Assembly (NCBI GenBank): GCA_036557365.1
Contig: DATBHR010000098.1
Coordinates: forward strand, 537,505-601,504
Length of the DNA stretch: 64,000 bases
Reading direction: 5' to 3'
Source: DATKHR01 sp036557365
Lineage (GTDB): Bacteria > Acidobacteriota > Vicinamibacteria > Vicinamibacterales > CAVVIG01
Under the pieces are notes generated by a model. That model was not told the origin of the DNA. It did not search any database and saw only the letters and a list, made by a program, of their open reading frames with translations. Made by a program: the position numbers and the translations under genes. Below, one piece after another: positions 51,807-60,772 of this stretch. Each line of letters opens with the position of its first letter. Position 1 is the first letter of the stretch.

Positions 51807-52778
51807 ATGGCAATTCTGGTACCGGCGACCGGGGACCTCCTGGCGCAGATTCTCGACGCAACATTCCATAAATGGAACGACGGACTGTCCAGAACCGCGT
51901 ACGGTCGGTGGTTTTCAGCCCAGCTGCAGACGCCGTGGGGCAGGAGCCACCTGACCCGGTGGGCGCTGGTCGAGGGGAGCCAGGTCCTGGCCTCCGCCAA
52001 GCTGTACGAGCTGGATGCCGTGGCGGATGGCCGGCCGGTCCGAATTGCCGGAATCGGGGCCGTCTTCACGATGCCGGAACACCGCCGGCGGGGCGCCGCG
52101 AGCGAGCTGGTGGAACGGGTGATCGAGCACGCCGCGGCCGGCGGCGCCGACCTCGCGATGCTGTTCTCGGAAATCGATCCGGCCTACTACGCGCGCCTCG
52201 GGTTCGACGTCGTCCCGATGCACGAACTGTCGCTTCGCGTGACCGAGGACGCGCGCCGCGGCGCGCCGGCGACGATGGTGCGGGCCGGAGACGATCGGGA
52301 TCTGGGTGAGGTCGTCGCGATGGATGCGGCGCGCGCGGAGCCGTTCCGCTTTCGCCTCCGCCGCGATCGATCGTTCGTCCATTACGGAATCGCGAAGCAG
52401 CGCATGCTCGCAGGTCTCGCGCCGGCGGGCGCGCGCGCGCTGCAGTTCTTCGTCGCCGAGGAAGGCGCGTCCGCGGTCGCGTACGTCGTGATCAGCGTGA
52501 ACGGCGGCCGCTGGACCATCAACAGCTGCGGCGATCGTGATCCCGCTGGCGCGCGGCTCGGCGCGATCCTCCAGGTGCTGATCGCGCGCGAGCCGGGCGA
52601 GGCGCGTCCCGAAATTCGGGCGTGGCTGCCAGCCACGCTGCGGCCGCCGCAGATCGAGATCGTTGGCAGCGCGCCGTCGAGCGACGTGATGATGATGCGG
52701 GCGTTGACGGACGCGGGCCGCGTGTCGCCGCCGCTGACGGATGCAGACGTGTGCTACTGGCGAGGCGACGCGTTCTGA
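51807..52778 (+). CDS. GNAT family N-acetyltransferase (Eis-like two-domain layout)
   Basis: ATG 51807 follows GCGAGGC and gives 323 residues; TTG 51783 is an alternative. The acetyl-CoA loop is in IGAVFTMPEHRRRGAASELV, with AMLFSEIDPAYYARLGFDVVP as beta5-alpha4. A second GNAT-like half follows (VAYVVISVNGGRWTINSCG), as in Eis-type proteins. It should transfer an acetyl group to an amine; the acceptor is unknown. Its 3' end overlaps the convergent gene by 25 nt. Confidence 0.85.
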   Translation: MAILVPATGDLLAQILDATFHKWNDGLSRTAYGRWFSAQLQTPWGRSHLTRWALVEGSQVLASAKLYELDAVADGRPVRIAGIGAVFTMPEHRRRGAASELVERVIEHAAAGGADLAMLFSEIDPAYYARLGFDVVPMHELSLRVTEDARRGAPATMVRAGDDRDLGEVVAMDAARAEPFRFRLRRDRSFVHYGIAKQRMLAGLAPAGARALQFFVAEEGASAVAYVVISVNGGRWTINSCGDRDPAGARLGAILQVLIAREPGEARPEIRAWLPATLRPPQIEIVGSAPSSDVMMMRALTDAGRVSPPLTDADVCYWRGDAF

Positions 52779-54400
52779 TCGGTCTGAATCTTCAGGTCCA
52801 GCGTCTTCGTCTCGCCCTCGCTCAGGGAGAACGCAGTCGCCTTCGTGCGAATCCGCTCGAGAAACTCAGGGTCGGCCGCCTGGCCCGGTTCGAGACGATC
52901 GACCGCCACGATGTAGTACTCACCAGCCGGTAGCGCTCGGATCTTGAAGCGCCCATCCTGATCGGGGCGTCCACTGCCCTGGTGCCGCGTGAACGTCGTC
53001 CACTGTTCTTTATCCTGCGAGAACACGATCGCCGTATAGTCCGTCGACGATTCTCCGCGGCTGTTCGTGACGAGCCCGGACACGACGGAGATTTTGTTCG
53101 TCAGCTCGACTTCGAAGTCGCTGATCGTCTGACCAGGCTTGAACTCGATACCGCTCTCGGTGACGTCAGTGCCGTTGATCCTGACCGACCGTATCGCCCA
53201 GTCGAACGCGCCGCGCCCGCCCATCCCGCTGGGAAATACATTGATGCGCATCAGGCCCGGCGGCATTTTCAGCTCGAACGTGTAGTCGTCTCCCACATGC
53301 GCCGGCTGCGACGACAACACCATCGCGTTCTGTACAGGGAACGCGGAAACCATGAGGTCGCGAGGCAGCGACTGGGCCTGTGCGGGATCGACCACGATTC
53401 GTCCCACCGCGACGATGGGCCGCACGGCAACGAGCGCGATATCAGCAATGTCGTCACCGGTCACGGTAATCGCCGCCGTTGCCGTCTCGTTATCTGCGCC
53501 CGCGCGCACGGAAAGCGTGTACTCGCCGGGTGCGACGGCATTGATCGTGAACGTACCGTCCGCGCGGAGCTGCCCGCCGGGATTCACCATGAAGTTGTTG
53601 CCGTTCCTCTGCGTGATCATGACCATTCCCGGGCCCATCGGCTTGCCGTCCGCTCGCACCGCGGTGCCGGAGATGCGCGCAGCCTTGATCGGCCGAAGCA
53701 TCATCGCGACGTCGTTGAGCTGCTGCGCGGCGACGAGCGTCACGCGCTGCGCTTCCTCGACGTTCGTGACGTTCGGGTAGTAGGTCGGCGCGTACGCGGT
53801 TCTGTCGCCGGTGCTGGCGTTTCCAAAGTTCTGGCTCCAGCGGGCGACAAGATAGTACTGGCCGGGAGAAATGCCGAACAGGCGGAATTCGCCGATGTCG
53901 TTTGTCGTCGCCTGTCGTCCTGCCGGCGTCAGACGACGTTGTCCCTGCACGAACTGATACCGCTCGAGCGAGACGGTGATTTCCGGGGCCGGCTCCCCGT
54001 ATTCGTCAATGACCTTGCCGGTCACGACGGCGCCGAGCGGCAGCGCAAAATCCAGGCGGTCAACGGACTGCCGATCGAGCAGCTGCAGCGGTTTCGGCGC
54101 GTCCGTCGAACGGTTCTGGCCGTACGACAAACCGACGTAGCTGCCTTTGGACGCGTACACCTGGTAGCGGCCCGGCGGCACGTCTTTGAATTCGTACGCG
54201 CCGTCCCCGTCCGTCGTCGCAAGCCGCGAGTCACGCGTTTCCGTCGACGACAACCGCACCTGCGCCTTCCGCAACGGCTGACCCGAATCGGCCGCTGTGA
54301 CATGGCCGTGGATGACGCACGTTCCCGCAGGTTGCGCGGGCGCGCCAGTACCTTGCATCGCCACGACGAGTGAAAGCGCGATGTGCAGGATGGTGAACAT
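52754..54400 (-). CDS. Exported protein with carboxypeptidase-regulatory-like (CarboxypepD_reg/SdrD-type) domains
   Basis: The 548-residue protein has a short signal sequence and several beta-sandwich modules without a peptidase or barrel. Module 1 has HGHVTAADSGQPLRKAQV and PPGRYQVYASKGSY, module 2 VVTGKVIDEYGEPAPEITVSL, module 3 ISGTAVRADGKPMGPGM and APGEYTLSVRAG, and module 4 VVSGLVTNSRGESSTDYTA with LPAGEYYIVAVD. It resembles the next gene upstream in layout and in shared motifs (GQYYLVARW/GQYYVSAIL; TAYAPTYYP/TAYAPTFYP). The role is probably surface binding or signalling; it is unknown. Confidence 0.82.
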   Translation of the reverse strand: MFTILHIALSLVVAMQGTGAPAQPAGTCVIHGHVTAADSGQPLRKAQVRLSSTETRDSRLATTDGDGAYEFKDVPPGRYQVYASKGSYVGLSYGQNRSTDAPKPLQLLDRQSVDRLDFALPLGAVVTGKVIDEYGEPAPEITVSLERYQFVQGQRRLTPAGRQATTNDIGEFRLFGISPGQYYLVARWSQNFGNASTGDRTAYAPTYYPNVTNVEEAQRVTLVAAQQLNDVAMMLRPIKAARISGTAVRADGKPMGPGMVMITQRNGNNFMVNPGGQLRADGTFTINAVAPGEYTLSVRAGADNETATAAITVTGDDIADIALVAVRPIVAVGRIVVDPAQAQSLPRDLMVSAFPVQNAMVLSSQPAHVGDDYTFELKMPPGLMRINVFPSGMGGRGAFDWAIRSVRINGTDVTESGIEFKPGQTISDFEVELTNKISVVSGLVTNSRGESSTDYTAIVFSQDKEQWTTFTRHQGSGRPDQDGRFKIRALPAGEYYIVAVDRLEPGQAADPEFLERIRTKATAFSLSEGETKTLDLKIQTDQNASPRQ

Positions 54401-54415
54401 GACGTGCCTTGCGGT

Positions 54416-56113
54416 TCAGTACACGGGAGCTGGCGACAGCGTGACGTTCACGATCTGTTTCTGGCTGTCCGCCACCGACACCTTTGTCGCGACATCCTTC
54501 GCGAGCGCCAGGAAATCCGGATCGGTCCACGCGTTCGTCTCGACGTCGGCGAACGCCACGACGTAGTAATCGCCGGGCAGTAGACGAAGGTGGAACAGAT
54601 CATCCGCGGCAGGACGCACGACGGCGAGATGCCGCGTCTGGACCGTCCAGTGCACGGAATCCTGTGCGAAGGCGATGACGTAGCACTCGCGAACCGGTTT
54701 GCCGTCGGCGTCTGTGACCGAACCGGTGACCTCGCTGACGCGATTGGTCATCTCGACGACGACGTTGTCGATCGACGCATTGGACGCGATGTCGATGCCG
54801 GTGTCGGCGACGTCCACGTCGTTGAGCATCACGCGGTTCAGTCTCCAGCCGGGAACACCCGCAGGACCGGGAGTGCCGCCGACGGGTGCCACACGAAGCA
54901 CGACATGGCCCGACGTCAGCGATATCTCGAAGGTCCCATCTTCTGCGATCTTCGCCGCGCTCCGCATTGGCTGGCCAATTGCCCATTCGCGCACGGCGCC
55001 CATCTCGAGCGCTGCGGGCCGCGGCGGCGGCGCCGACGTCGCACTGTCAGTGAAGACGACGCGTCCGCGTATCGTCGACGGCTTCGACGCGATCAGCACG
55101 AGATCGTTCACGTCGCTCCCGTTGACGGTGACATCCATCGACGCCACGAGATTGCCGCCGGACTGCGCACGAATCACGTAGTCGCCCGGCGTGAGCCCGT
55201 GCAGCGTGAACGTACCTTCGCTCGTCACCGGATACGGCATCATGTTGAGGACCGCACTGCCGGTCCGCTGACTGACCATGATCATGTTGGTCGTCGACGG
55301 CCGGCCGTCGCTGTCGACGACCCTGCCGGTGACCGTCGCCGTTTGAATCGGCAGCAGCGTCAGGTTGATTCCCGAGATCGTCTGTCCCGGCGCAACGGCC
55401 AGCTTGTGCGCGTCGGCGAGATTGCCGGTTCCCGGATAAAACGTGGGTGCGTAGGCGGTCTGGTCGCTCGTCTCGGTGATTCCGAACGTGTTGCTGCGCA
55501 GGATCGCTGACACGTAGTACTGACCCGGCGAGAGACCGTAGAGACGAAATTCGCCGAGATCGTTCGTCTGCGCGACGCGGCCGCTCGGCATCAGTCGACG
55601 CGCGCCTTGAATGAACTGATAGCGCATCGCATGAACCCCGGCGTCGGTCACCGGCTCGCCGACCTCGTCGACGATCCGGCCGACGATGACGCCGCTGCGC
55701 TGCAGTTTGAAGTCGATCGCGTCGAGGCGCTGCGCATCGGTGAGGGTGACGCGCTTGCCGGGTCCTTCTGGCCGCTCCTCGCCCCATGACGATCGGACGT
55801 AGTTGGGTTTCACCGCGACGACGGTGACAAGGCCCGCAGGAAGCCCTCCGAGCTCGTACCGACCCGTCGCGTCGGTGAAAGTCGTGCGCGGCTCGGTGCC
55901 AAGGTTCGCGCCGCCGATGCGGATTTCGACTCGTGGCAGACCGCGTCCCGTTACGGCATCGACGACTCGTCCACGCACGGTCGACGTGCCGCGGCCTGCA
56001 GTCGGCGTGTCGCGCACGGGCGCGGGCAGCGCCGGCGTGGTGGTTTGTGGCTGCGCGTCAGCTGGTGACGCCGCGACGAGTACCGACACGAGGACTGCAG
56101 CCACCCGCACCAT
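54416..56113 (-). CDS. Exported protein with carboxypeptidase-regulatory-like domains, paralogue of the next gene
   Basis: The 565-residue product has a signal peptide (MVRVAAVLVSVLVAASPADA) and a threonine/proline-rich linker. A series of regulatory-like modules follows: TVRGRVVDAVTGRGLPRVEI, VIVGRIVDEVGEPVTDAGV, SPGQYYVSAIL, TVTGRVVDSDGRPSTTNM and VTGSVTDADGKPVRECYVI. No catalytic motif is seen. The stop lies 15 nt before the start of the second paralogue, so the two are co-transcribed. The pair probably arose by tandem duplication. Confidence 0.82.
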   Translation of the reverse strand: MVRVAAVLVSVLVAASPADAQPQTTTPALPAPVRDTPTAGRGTSTVRGRVVDAVTGRGLPRVEIRIGGANLGTEPRTTFTDATGRYELGGLPAGLVTVVAVKPNYVRSSWGEERPEGPGKRVTLTDAQRLDAIDFKLQRSGVIVGRIVDEVGEPVTDAGVHAMRYQFIQGARRLMPSGRVAQTNDLGEFRLYGLSPGQYYVSAILRSNTFGITETSDQTAYAPTFYPGTGNLADAHKLAVAPGQTISGINLTLLPIQTATVTGRVVDSDGRPSTTNMIMVSQRTGSAVLNMMPYPVTSEGTFTLHGLTPGDYVIRAQSGGNLVASMDVTVNGSDVNDLVLIASKPSTIRGRVVFTDSATSAPPPRPAALEMGAVREWAIGQPMRSAAKIAEDGTFEISLTSGHVVLRVAPVGGTPGPAGVPGWRLNRVMLNDVDVADTGIDIASNASIDNVVVEMTNRVSEVTGSVTDADGKPVRECYVIAFAQDSVHWTVQTRHLAVVRPAADDLFHLRLLPGDYYVVAFADVETNAWTDPDFLALAKDVATKVSVADSQKQIVNVTLSPAPVY

Positions 56114-56169
56114 CGCGGCACCTCGCCGAAGTTAGACGAGAGAAGCCGCTCGATGGGCGGCTTCCGATG

Positions 56170-59100
56170 TTACCGAGCGTCCAGCTTTCGTCCGGCTCCC
56201 AGGTTGTCGAAGTTCAGCAGCGCGTTGAACACAAGGAAATAGCTGCCCTGGGTCTCGCCGCGCCACACTGGGTTGTTCGAGAACACGACGACGTGTCCTT
56301 TGTCGAGCGGCACGTCGACGACGGCCGCATGCTGCGCGATTTCGCCGCCGTTTTCGACGAGACCGGACACGAGCAGCTCCTTGTTGTCGGCGTAGCGCAG
56401 GACCACGCGCGGCCGCGCGATCGGCGGGATGACGCTGACGCCGTTTCGCAGCTGCTCGATGTTGAGCGGCACGGCCTGCCAGACGTCGATCTTCGGTTCC
56501 GATGGCGCATCAGCGCCGAGGCGTCCCTGCGGCGTGTCGGGATCGTCAGCCGTTCCGCGCCCAGTCGGCCGATTTCCACCGTCGTCCGGCCCGAGTCGCC
56601 GACCACCGCGAGCGCCGACGATGTTCGAGATGTTGAAAATCGGACCGTTGTCGCACCAGATCGCGAGGTTGTCCGCGTATCCGTACGCGATCGGACTCGA
56701 CGCGTCCACCATCTTCGAACGGACAACGCTGCCGACGATGCGCAGACGTTGACGGGCGGCAACCGATACGCCGGGCGTCATGCCGGTGTTGACGGCGAGG
56801 TCTGCCGTGTCCATCGACGTGATGAGCAGGCCGCCGCGGCGCACGAAGTTCTGCAGGTGCTGAACGCCGGTCCATCCGAGGCCGGGACGCATATCGTCGG
56901 TCTGATCTTCGGATCCGAGGTTCGGCGTGTCCGCGGTTTTCTTCCACGGCAGCGCGTTGCCGTACATCGGCTGTCCGTTGACGATTGCTTCCGGTCCGCG
57001 GCCGACGGGCGGGAAAATGATCGCGTCGAAACGATCGTTCAGGTTGTCGTCCTTCGACACCTGCTGCGTGCTGATATAGGTGAACGGCACATGCGCGAGG
57101 TCGAATGCCTGCCGCCACCAGCCCTCGGTCTGCGTCGTCTGCCACGTGTGCAGGATGGCGATGCGCGGCGCACGGAGCGGATGCGTCTTCACCGAAGGTG
57201 CGGCTGCGGCGACGACCTGCAGTCCGAGCTCTGTCGCCGCCGTCTGCATGTCGCCGGCGGACACGTTCTTGACGATGAACGTGCCGCGACCGAACTTCTT
57301 GCCGCCGGCCTCGAACGCGTCCTCCGCGGCCTCGAACGACGCATCCTTGAAGCGATAGCGCAGCGTCGCGAGCGCGGTATCGCCGTTGTGATTGATCAGG
57401 AATGCGGCGCCCGTGCCCGAGACCGCGCCTGCCGGATGAACCGGATCGCTGATCTTGTCGACCGCGACATCGAGCAGCTTGACGTCCGTCACGCGGATCG
57501 CCTGCACGCGAAAGAGTTCGGGGAAGGTCCAGCCGGTGTCGTCGTACGGCGTCCGCTGCGGATCGTTCGGGCTCCAGTACTGATAGTCGAGCAGCGAGTC
57601 GGCGATGCGGCTGTACGGCTGATCCATGCGGACGATGTAGGAACCAGCCGGGAAGGTCCGCGTCTCGGTTTTGCGTTCGTCGGCCTTCGCCGACTGACCA
57701 TCCTGATCGCTAGGTCCGCTCGCACCTGACTCACCCGACCCACCTGACCCACCTGACCCATTCGTCGTTGTCGTGGCCGGCCGCGCCGTGCTCTTCTTGG
57801 CCGGCATCGTGACGGTGAACGCCGACGTCGCGCGCGAAATCTCGACGCCTTGCTTCTGCAGCGTGCGCAGCAGCTCCGCCTGCGCGCCAGGCCGCTGATC
57901 GTCGGCGGGGAATACGTAGCCTGCCGGTCCTTCGGTCTTCGCTTTGAGAATCGATCGCTTGCTCTTCAGATAGAAGTTGCGCAGGAACAGCCGTCCGTTG
58001 CCTGCGAAGTAGTGGAGCGACGTCAGCAGGCCGGTCTCTTCGTAGTTGTTGTTGTTCCGCTGCGACCACATCGTCTTCGGCAGCGGCGGATTCTGCTTGT
58101 ACCAGGTCCGCGCGTACTCGTCGGGGCGCAGCTCGCGCTCGACCGTGTCGGCGCCGCCGTTGCCGAACGTTTCATACAGCCGGCTGATGCCGTTGTGCAG
58201 CGCCGCGACGAACATCAGATAGCCGGGCGACCACGTGTCGAAGTTACCGTGCGTGAAGACGCCCGGCATTCCGAACTTCGTCATCTCCGACACGTTGTTC
58301 CAGCCGATCATCTCCCACTCGTCGGCGAGAATCGGATCGATCCAGGCGTTGTATGGTCCGTCGCCGACCGTGTTGTCGTAGAGATACGGCACCGATTCGT
58401 GCAGGTCGTGCAGTACCTGCGGATGCCACTGCGCGTAGGTGTTGATGACGTTCTCGGTGAGCTTCAGCGTGACGCCCATCGCGTCGCGGTTGTTGTCGTG
58501 CGCGACGTACTTGCCCCAGTACACGAGATTCGGATAGTTCTTGCCAGGGTTCGCCAGGTGCCACTTGTAGATGTCCACCATCTTGTCGCGGCCGTCCACT
58601 TCGATGACGGGCGTGATCAGGGTGATGAGGTTGTTGCGAATGGCCTTGATGTATTCGTGATCGTCGACGGCCAACCGGTAGGCGAGCTCCATCAGCGCGG
58701 TCGGCGATCCGGTTTCCGGCGAGTGAATCGTTCCCGTGATGTAGTAGATCGGCGTCGACGCCGAGACGAGCTTCTCCGCCTGCGCGTCGTCCATTCCGAT
58801 CGTCCGCGGATCGGCGAGCTTCGCCAGCCGGTCGCCGTTCTCCTGCAGCTTCGCGATGATCGTTTCCGAGGCGACGGCGACGGCGATCATCTCGCGTCCC
58901 TCTTCGGTCCGTCCGATCGAGTACACCTTCACGCGCGGGCTCGCTTTTTCGAGCATGCGCATGTACTGGTAGACCTCCTCGGCGTAGGGCAGCCGGCCGG
59001 GTGCACCGGCGACGTCGCCCAGCACGGCCTTGGGCGTCGGAATCGTCTTCGACGCCGGCAGGTAGTCGACGAGCGGCGACGTGAAGTAGGGCTGGGTCGT

Positions 59101-59238
59101 GTACTCCTTGATCTTTTTCGTGTATTCCTCGTCGATCGCGATCTTCGGGTCGCGGACGAATGTGGTCTGCGCGTCCATCGTGACGATCGCGGACACGGCA
59201 ATCATCCCTGCGACGAGCAGCGGAAATCTGGACTTCAT
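56170..59238 (-). CDS. M14 family zinc carboxypeptidase, large exported form with an in-frame Gly-Ser insert
   Basis: From ATG 59238 the product is 1022 residues with a signal peptide (MKSRFPLLVAGMIAVSAIVT). The zinc pair H172xxE175 is in TIHSPETGSP, the HDNNRDAMG loop follows, and the third ligand is probably in HDLHESVPYLYD. The C-terminal part has FDAIIFPPVGRG and DVWQAVPLNIEQL. It aligns along its length with the paralogue at 41436. After GVEISRATSAFT it carries an extra stretch of about 45 residues, including GSGGSGGSGESGASG (about residues 494-508). That stretch is encoded by a GGTGGGTCA-type array at 57727-57765. It should act as a periplasmic carboxypeptidase. Confidence 0.88.
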   Translation of the reverse strand: MKSRFPLLVAGMIAVSAIVTMDAQTTFVRDPKIAIDEEYTKKIKEYTTQPYFTSPLVDYLPASKTIPTPKAVLGDVAGAPGRLPYAEEVYQYMRMLEKASPRVKVYSIGRTEEGREMIAVAVASETIIAKLQENGDRLAKLADPRTIGMDDAQAEKLVSASTPIYYITGTIHSPETGSPTALMELAYRLAVDDHEYIKAIRNNLITLITPVIEVDGRDKMVDIYKWHLANPGKNYPNLVYWGKYVAHDNNRDAMGVTLKLTENVINTYAQWHPQVLHDLHESVPYLYDNTVGDGPYNAWIDPILADEWEMIGWNNVSEMTKFGMPGVFTHGNFDTWSPGYLMFVAALHNGISRLYETFGNGGADTVERELRPDEYARTWYKQNPPLPKTMWSQRNNNNYEETGLLTSLHYFAGNGRLFLRNFYLKSKRSILKAKTEGPAGYVFPADDQRPGAQAELLRTLQKQGVEISRATSAFTVTMPAKKSTARPATTTTNGSGGSGGSGESGASGPSDQDGQSAKADERKTETRTFPAGSYIVRMDQPYSRIADSLLDYQYWSPNDPQRTPYDDTGWTFPELFRVQAIRVTDVKLLDVAVDKISDPVHPAGAVSGTGAAFLINHNGDTALATLRYRFKDASFEAAEDAFEAGGKKFGRGTFIVKNVSAGDMQTAATELGLQVVAAAAPSVKTHPLRAPRIAILHTWQTTQTEGWWRQAFDLAHVPFTYISTQQVSKDDNLNDRFDAIIFPPVGRGPEAIVNGQPMYGNALPWKKTADTPNLGSEDQTDDMRPGLGWTGVQHLQNFVRRGGLLITSMDTADLAVNTGMTPGVSVAARQRLRIVGSVVRSKMVDASSPIAYGYADNLAIWCDNGPIFNISNIVGARGGRRLGPDDGGNRPTGRGTADDPDTPQGRLGADAPSEPKIDVWQAVPLNIEQLRNGVSVIPPIARPRVVLRYADNKELLVSGLVENGGEIAQHAAVVDVPLDKGHVVVFSNNPVWRGETQGSYFLVFNALLNFDNLGAGRKLDAR
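57727..57765. repeat. Low-complexity array inside the coding sequence of the second M14 gene
   Basis: On the plus strand CACCTGACC-type units repeat (ACTCACCCGACC, CACCTGACC, CACCTGACC). On the coding strand this is GGTCAGGTGGG. The units are in frame and encode a Gly-Ser linker. The same GGTCGGGTGGG wording occurs just upstream of this gene (59262-59299) and at 30995. Confidence 0.85.
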
Positions 59239-59261
59239 GCGCAGGATCTTACGCGATAATT

Positions 59262-59299
59262 CGGGGGGTCGGGCAGGTCGAGGAGGTCGGGTGGGTCCA
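59262..59299. repeat. Low-complexity GGTCGGG array between divergent peptidase genes
   Basis: The spacer between the M14 and M20 genes contains GGGTCGGGCAGGTCGAGG, then AGGTCGGGTGGGTCC. The units resemble those inside the M14 gene. The ribosome site AGGAG of the M20 gene lies just after it. Confidence 0.65.
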
Positions 59300-59311
59300 C
59301 AGGAGCTTCGG

Positions 59312-60742
59312 ATGCGCCGTACTCTGATTGCGCTTTTTTCGCTGTTTCCGCTCGCGATCCTGACAGCCGCGCAGGCGGGTCCTGACGCCGTCCTGCAAGG
59401 CATCGAAGCGCGCCGGTCGGCGTATGCCGACGTCGCGAAGCAGATCTGGGCTTTCGCCGAGGTCGGGTACCAGGAGCAGAAAAGCAGCGCCCTGCTGCAA
59501 CAGCAGCTGCGAGCCGCCGGATTCACGATCCGCGCCGGCGTCGCCGACATTCCGACCGCGTTCGTCGCGTCGTTCGGATCGGGCAAGCCCGTCATCGGCA
59601 TCCTGGGTGAATACGACGCGCTGCCGGGGCTGTCGCAGGAGCCGACGGCGCGACGGAGCCCGGTCGTCGCGGAGGGCGCGGGCCACGGGTGCGGTCACAA
59701 CCTGCTCGGCACAGGATCGCTGGCGGCCGCCATCGCGGTGAAAGAGTGGTTGCAGACCGGCCACTCCGGCACGCTGCGGTACTACGGCACGCCCGCGGAG
59801 GAAGGCGGATCCGGCAAGGTGTACATGGTGCGCGCCGGATTGTTCAACGACGTCGACGCTGTCGTGTCCTGGCATCCCGCGGATCGCAACGACGCGAGCC
59901 CGTCCACGAATCTCGCCAACATCACCGGCAAGTTCCGCTTCCGTGGCGTCGCGGCACACGCGGCCGCGGCCCCGGAAAAAGGACGTTCGGCCCTCGACGC
60001 CGTCGAGGCCATGGACTACATGGTGAACATGATGCGCGAGCACGTCCCGCAGGACACGCGCATCCACTACATCATCACGCGCGGCGGCGCCGCGCCGAAC
60101 GTCGTCCCCGACTTCGCGGAGGCGTACTACTACGCGCGGCAGCCCGACATGCGCATCCTCGACAGCATCTGGGAGCGCATGGTCGATGCCGCGAAGGGCG
60201 CCGCGCTTGGCACTGGCACGACGATGGAGCTGGAAGTCACGGGCGCCGTGTGGAACGTGCTGCCGAACGAGTATCTCGGCGGTCTCATGCAGCGCAATCT
60301 CGAACGCGTTGGCGGCGTTTCGTACACGACCGAGGAGCTGAAGTTCGCTGAGGACCTGAGGAAGACGCTCACCGAAGCGCCCACGATTGAGCTCGGCTCG
60401 CAGGAAAAGGTTCAGCCGATGCGGCTCGGCGTCGTCGGCAGCGCGTCGACCGACCTCGCGGACGTGAGCTGGAACGTGCCGACCGCCCAGGTCGTCGCGG
60501 CGACGTTCGTGCCGGGCGTGCCGGCGCACAGCTGGCAGGCGACCGCGTGTGCCGGCGGCAGCATCGGGCTGAAGGGGATGATGGTTGCAGCCAAGACCAT
60601 GGCGCTGACGACGGTGGATCTCTTCAGCGACCCGTCGCATATCCAGAAGGCACGAGCGGAATTCGACAGGAAGCGCGGACCGGGATTCGTCTACAAGACA
60701 CGGCTCGCCGACCGCAAGCCCGCGCTCGACTATCGGAAATAG
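59312..60742 (+). CDS. M20 family amidohydrolase (AbgB/aminoacylase-like), exported
   Basis: ATG 59312 with AGGAG gives 476 residues and a signal peptide (RRTLIALFSLFPLAILTAAQA). The M20D pattern is complete: GILGEYDALPGLSQ, GAGHGCGHNLLGTGSLAAA with the metal cysteine/histidines, TPAEEGGSGKVYMVRAG, VSWHPADRNDA, and the distal VPGVPAHSWQATACAG. The AbgB branch hydrolyses p-aminobenzoyl-glutamate; related enzymes remove acyl groups from amino acids. The substrate is not fixed by sequence. It is divergent from the M14 gene and probably part of the peptide-use set. Confidence 0.88.
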   Translation: MRRTLIALFSLFPLAILTAAQAGPDAVLQGIEARRSAYADVAKQIWAFAEVGYQEQKSSALLQQQLRAAGFTIRAGVADIPTAFVASFGSGKPVIGILGEYDALPGLSQEPTARRSPVVAEGAGHGCGHNLLGTGSLAAAIAVKEWLQTGHSGTLRYYGTPAEEGGSGKVYMVRAGLFNDVDAVVSWHPADRNDASPSTNLANITGKFRFRGVAAHAAAAPEKGRSALDAVEAMDYMVNMMREHVPQDTRIHYIITRGGAAPNVVPDFAEAYYYARQPDMRILDSIWERMVDAAKGAALGTGTTMELEVTGAVWNVLPNEYLGGLMQRNLERVGGVSYTTEELKFAEDLRKTLTEAPTIELGSQEKVQPMRLGVVGSASTDLADVSWNVPTAQVVAATFVPGVPAHSWQATACAGGSIGLKGMMVAAKTMALTTVDLFSDPSHIQKARAEFDRKRGPGFVYKTRLADRKPALDYRK

Positions 60743-60744
60743 TG

Positions 60745-60772
60745 ATCGCGAAATCAGGAATCAGGAAACGTT
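60745..60772. repeat. Short repeat between convergent genes
   Basis: GCGAAATCAGGAATCAGGAAACG contains two ATCAGGAA copies directly between the stop codons of the M20 and oxidoreductase genes. It is a minimal version of the array family. Confidence 0.4.
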
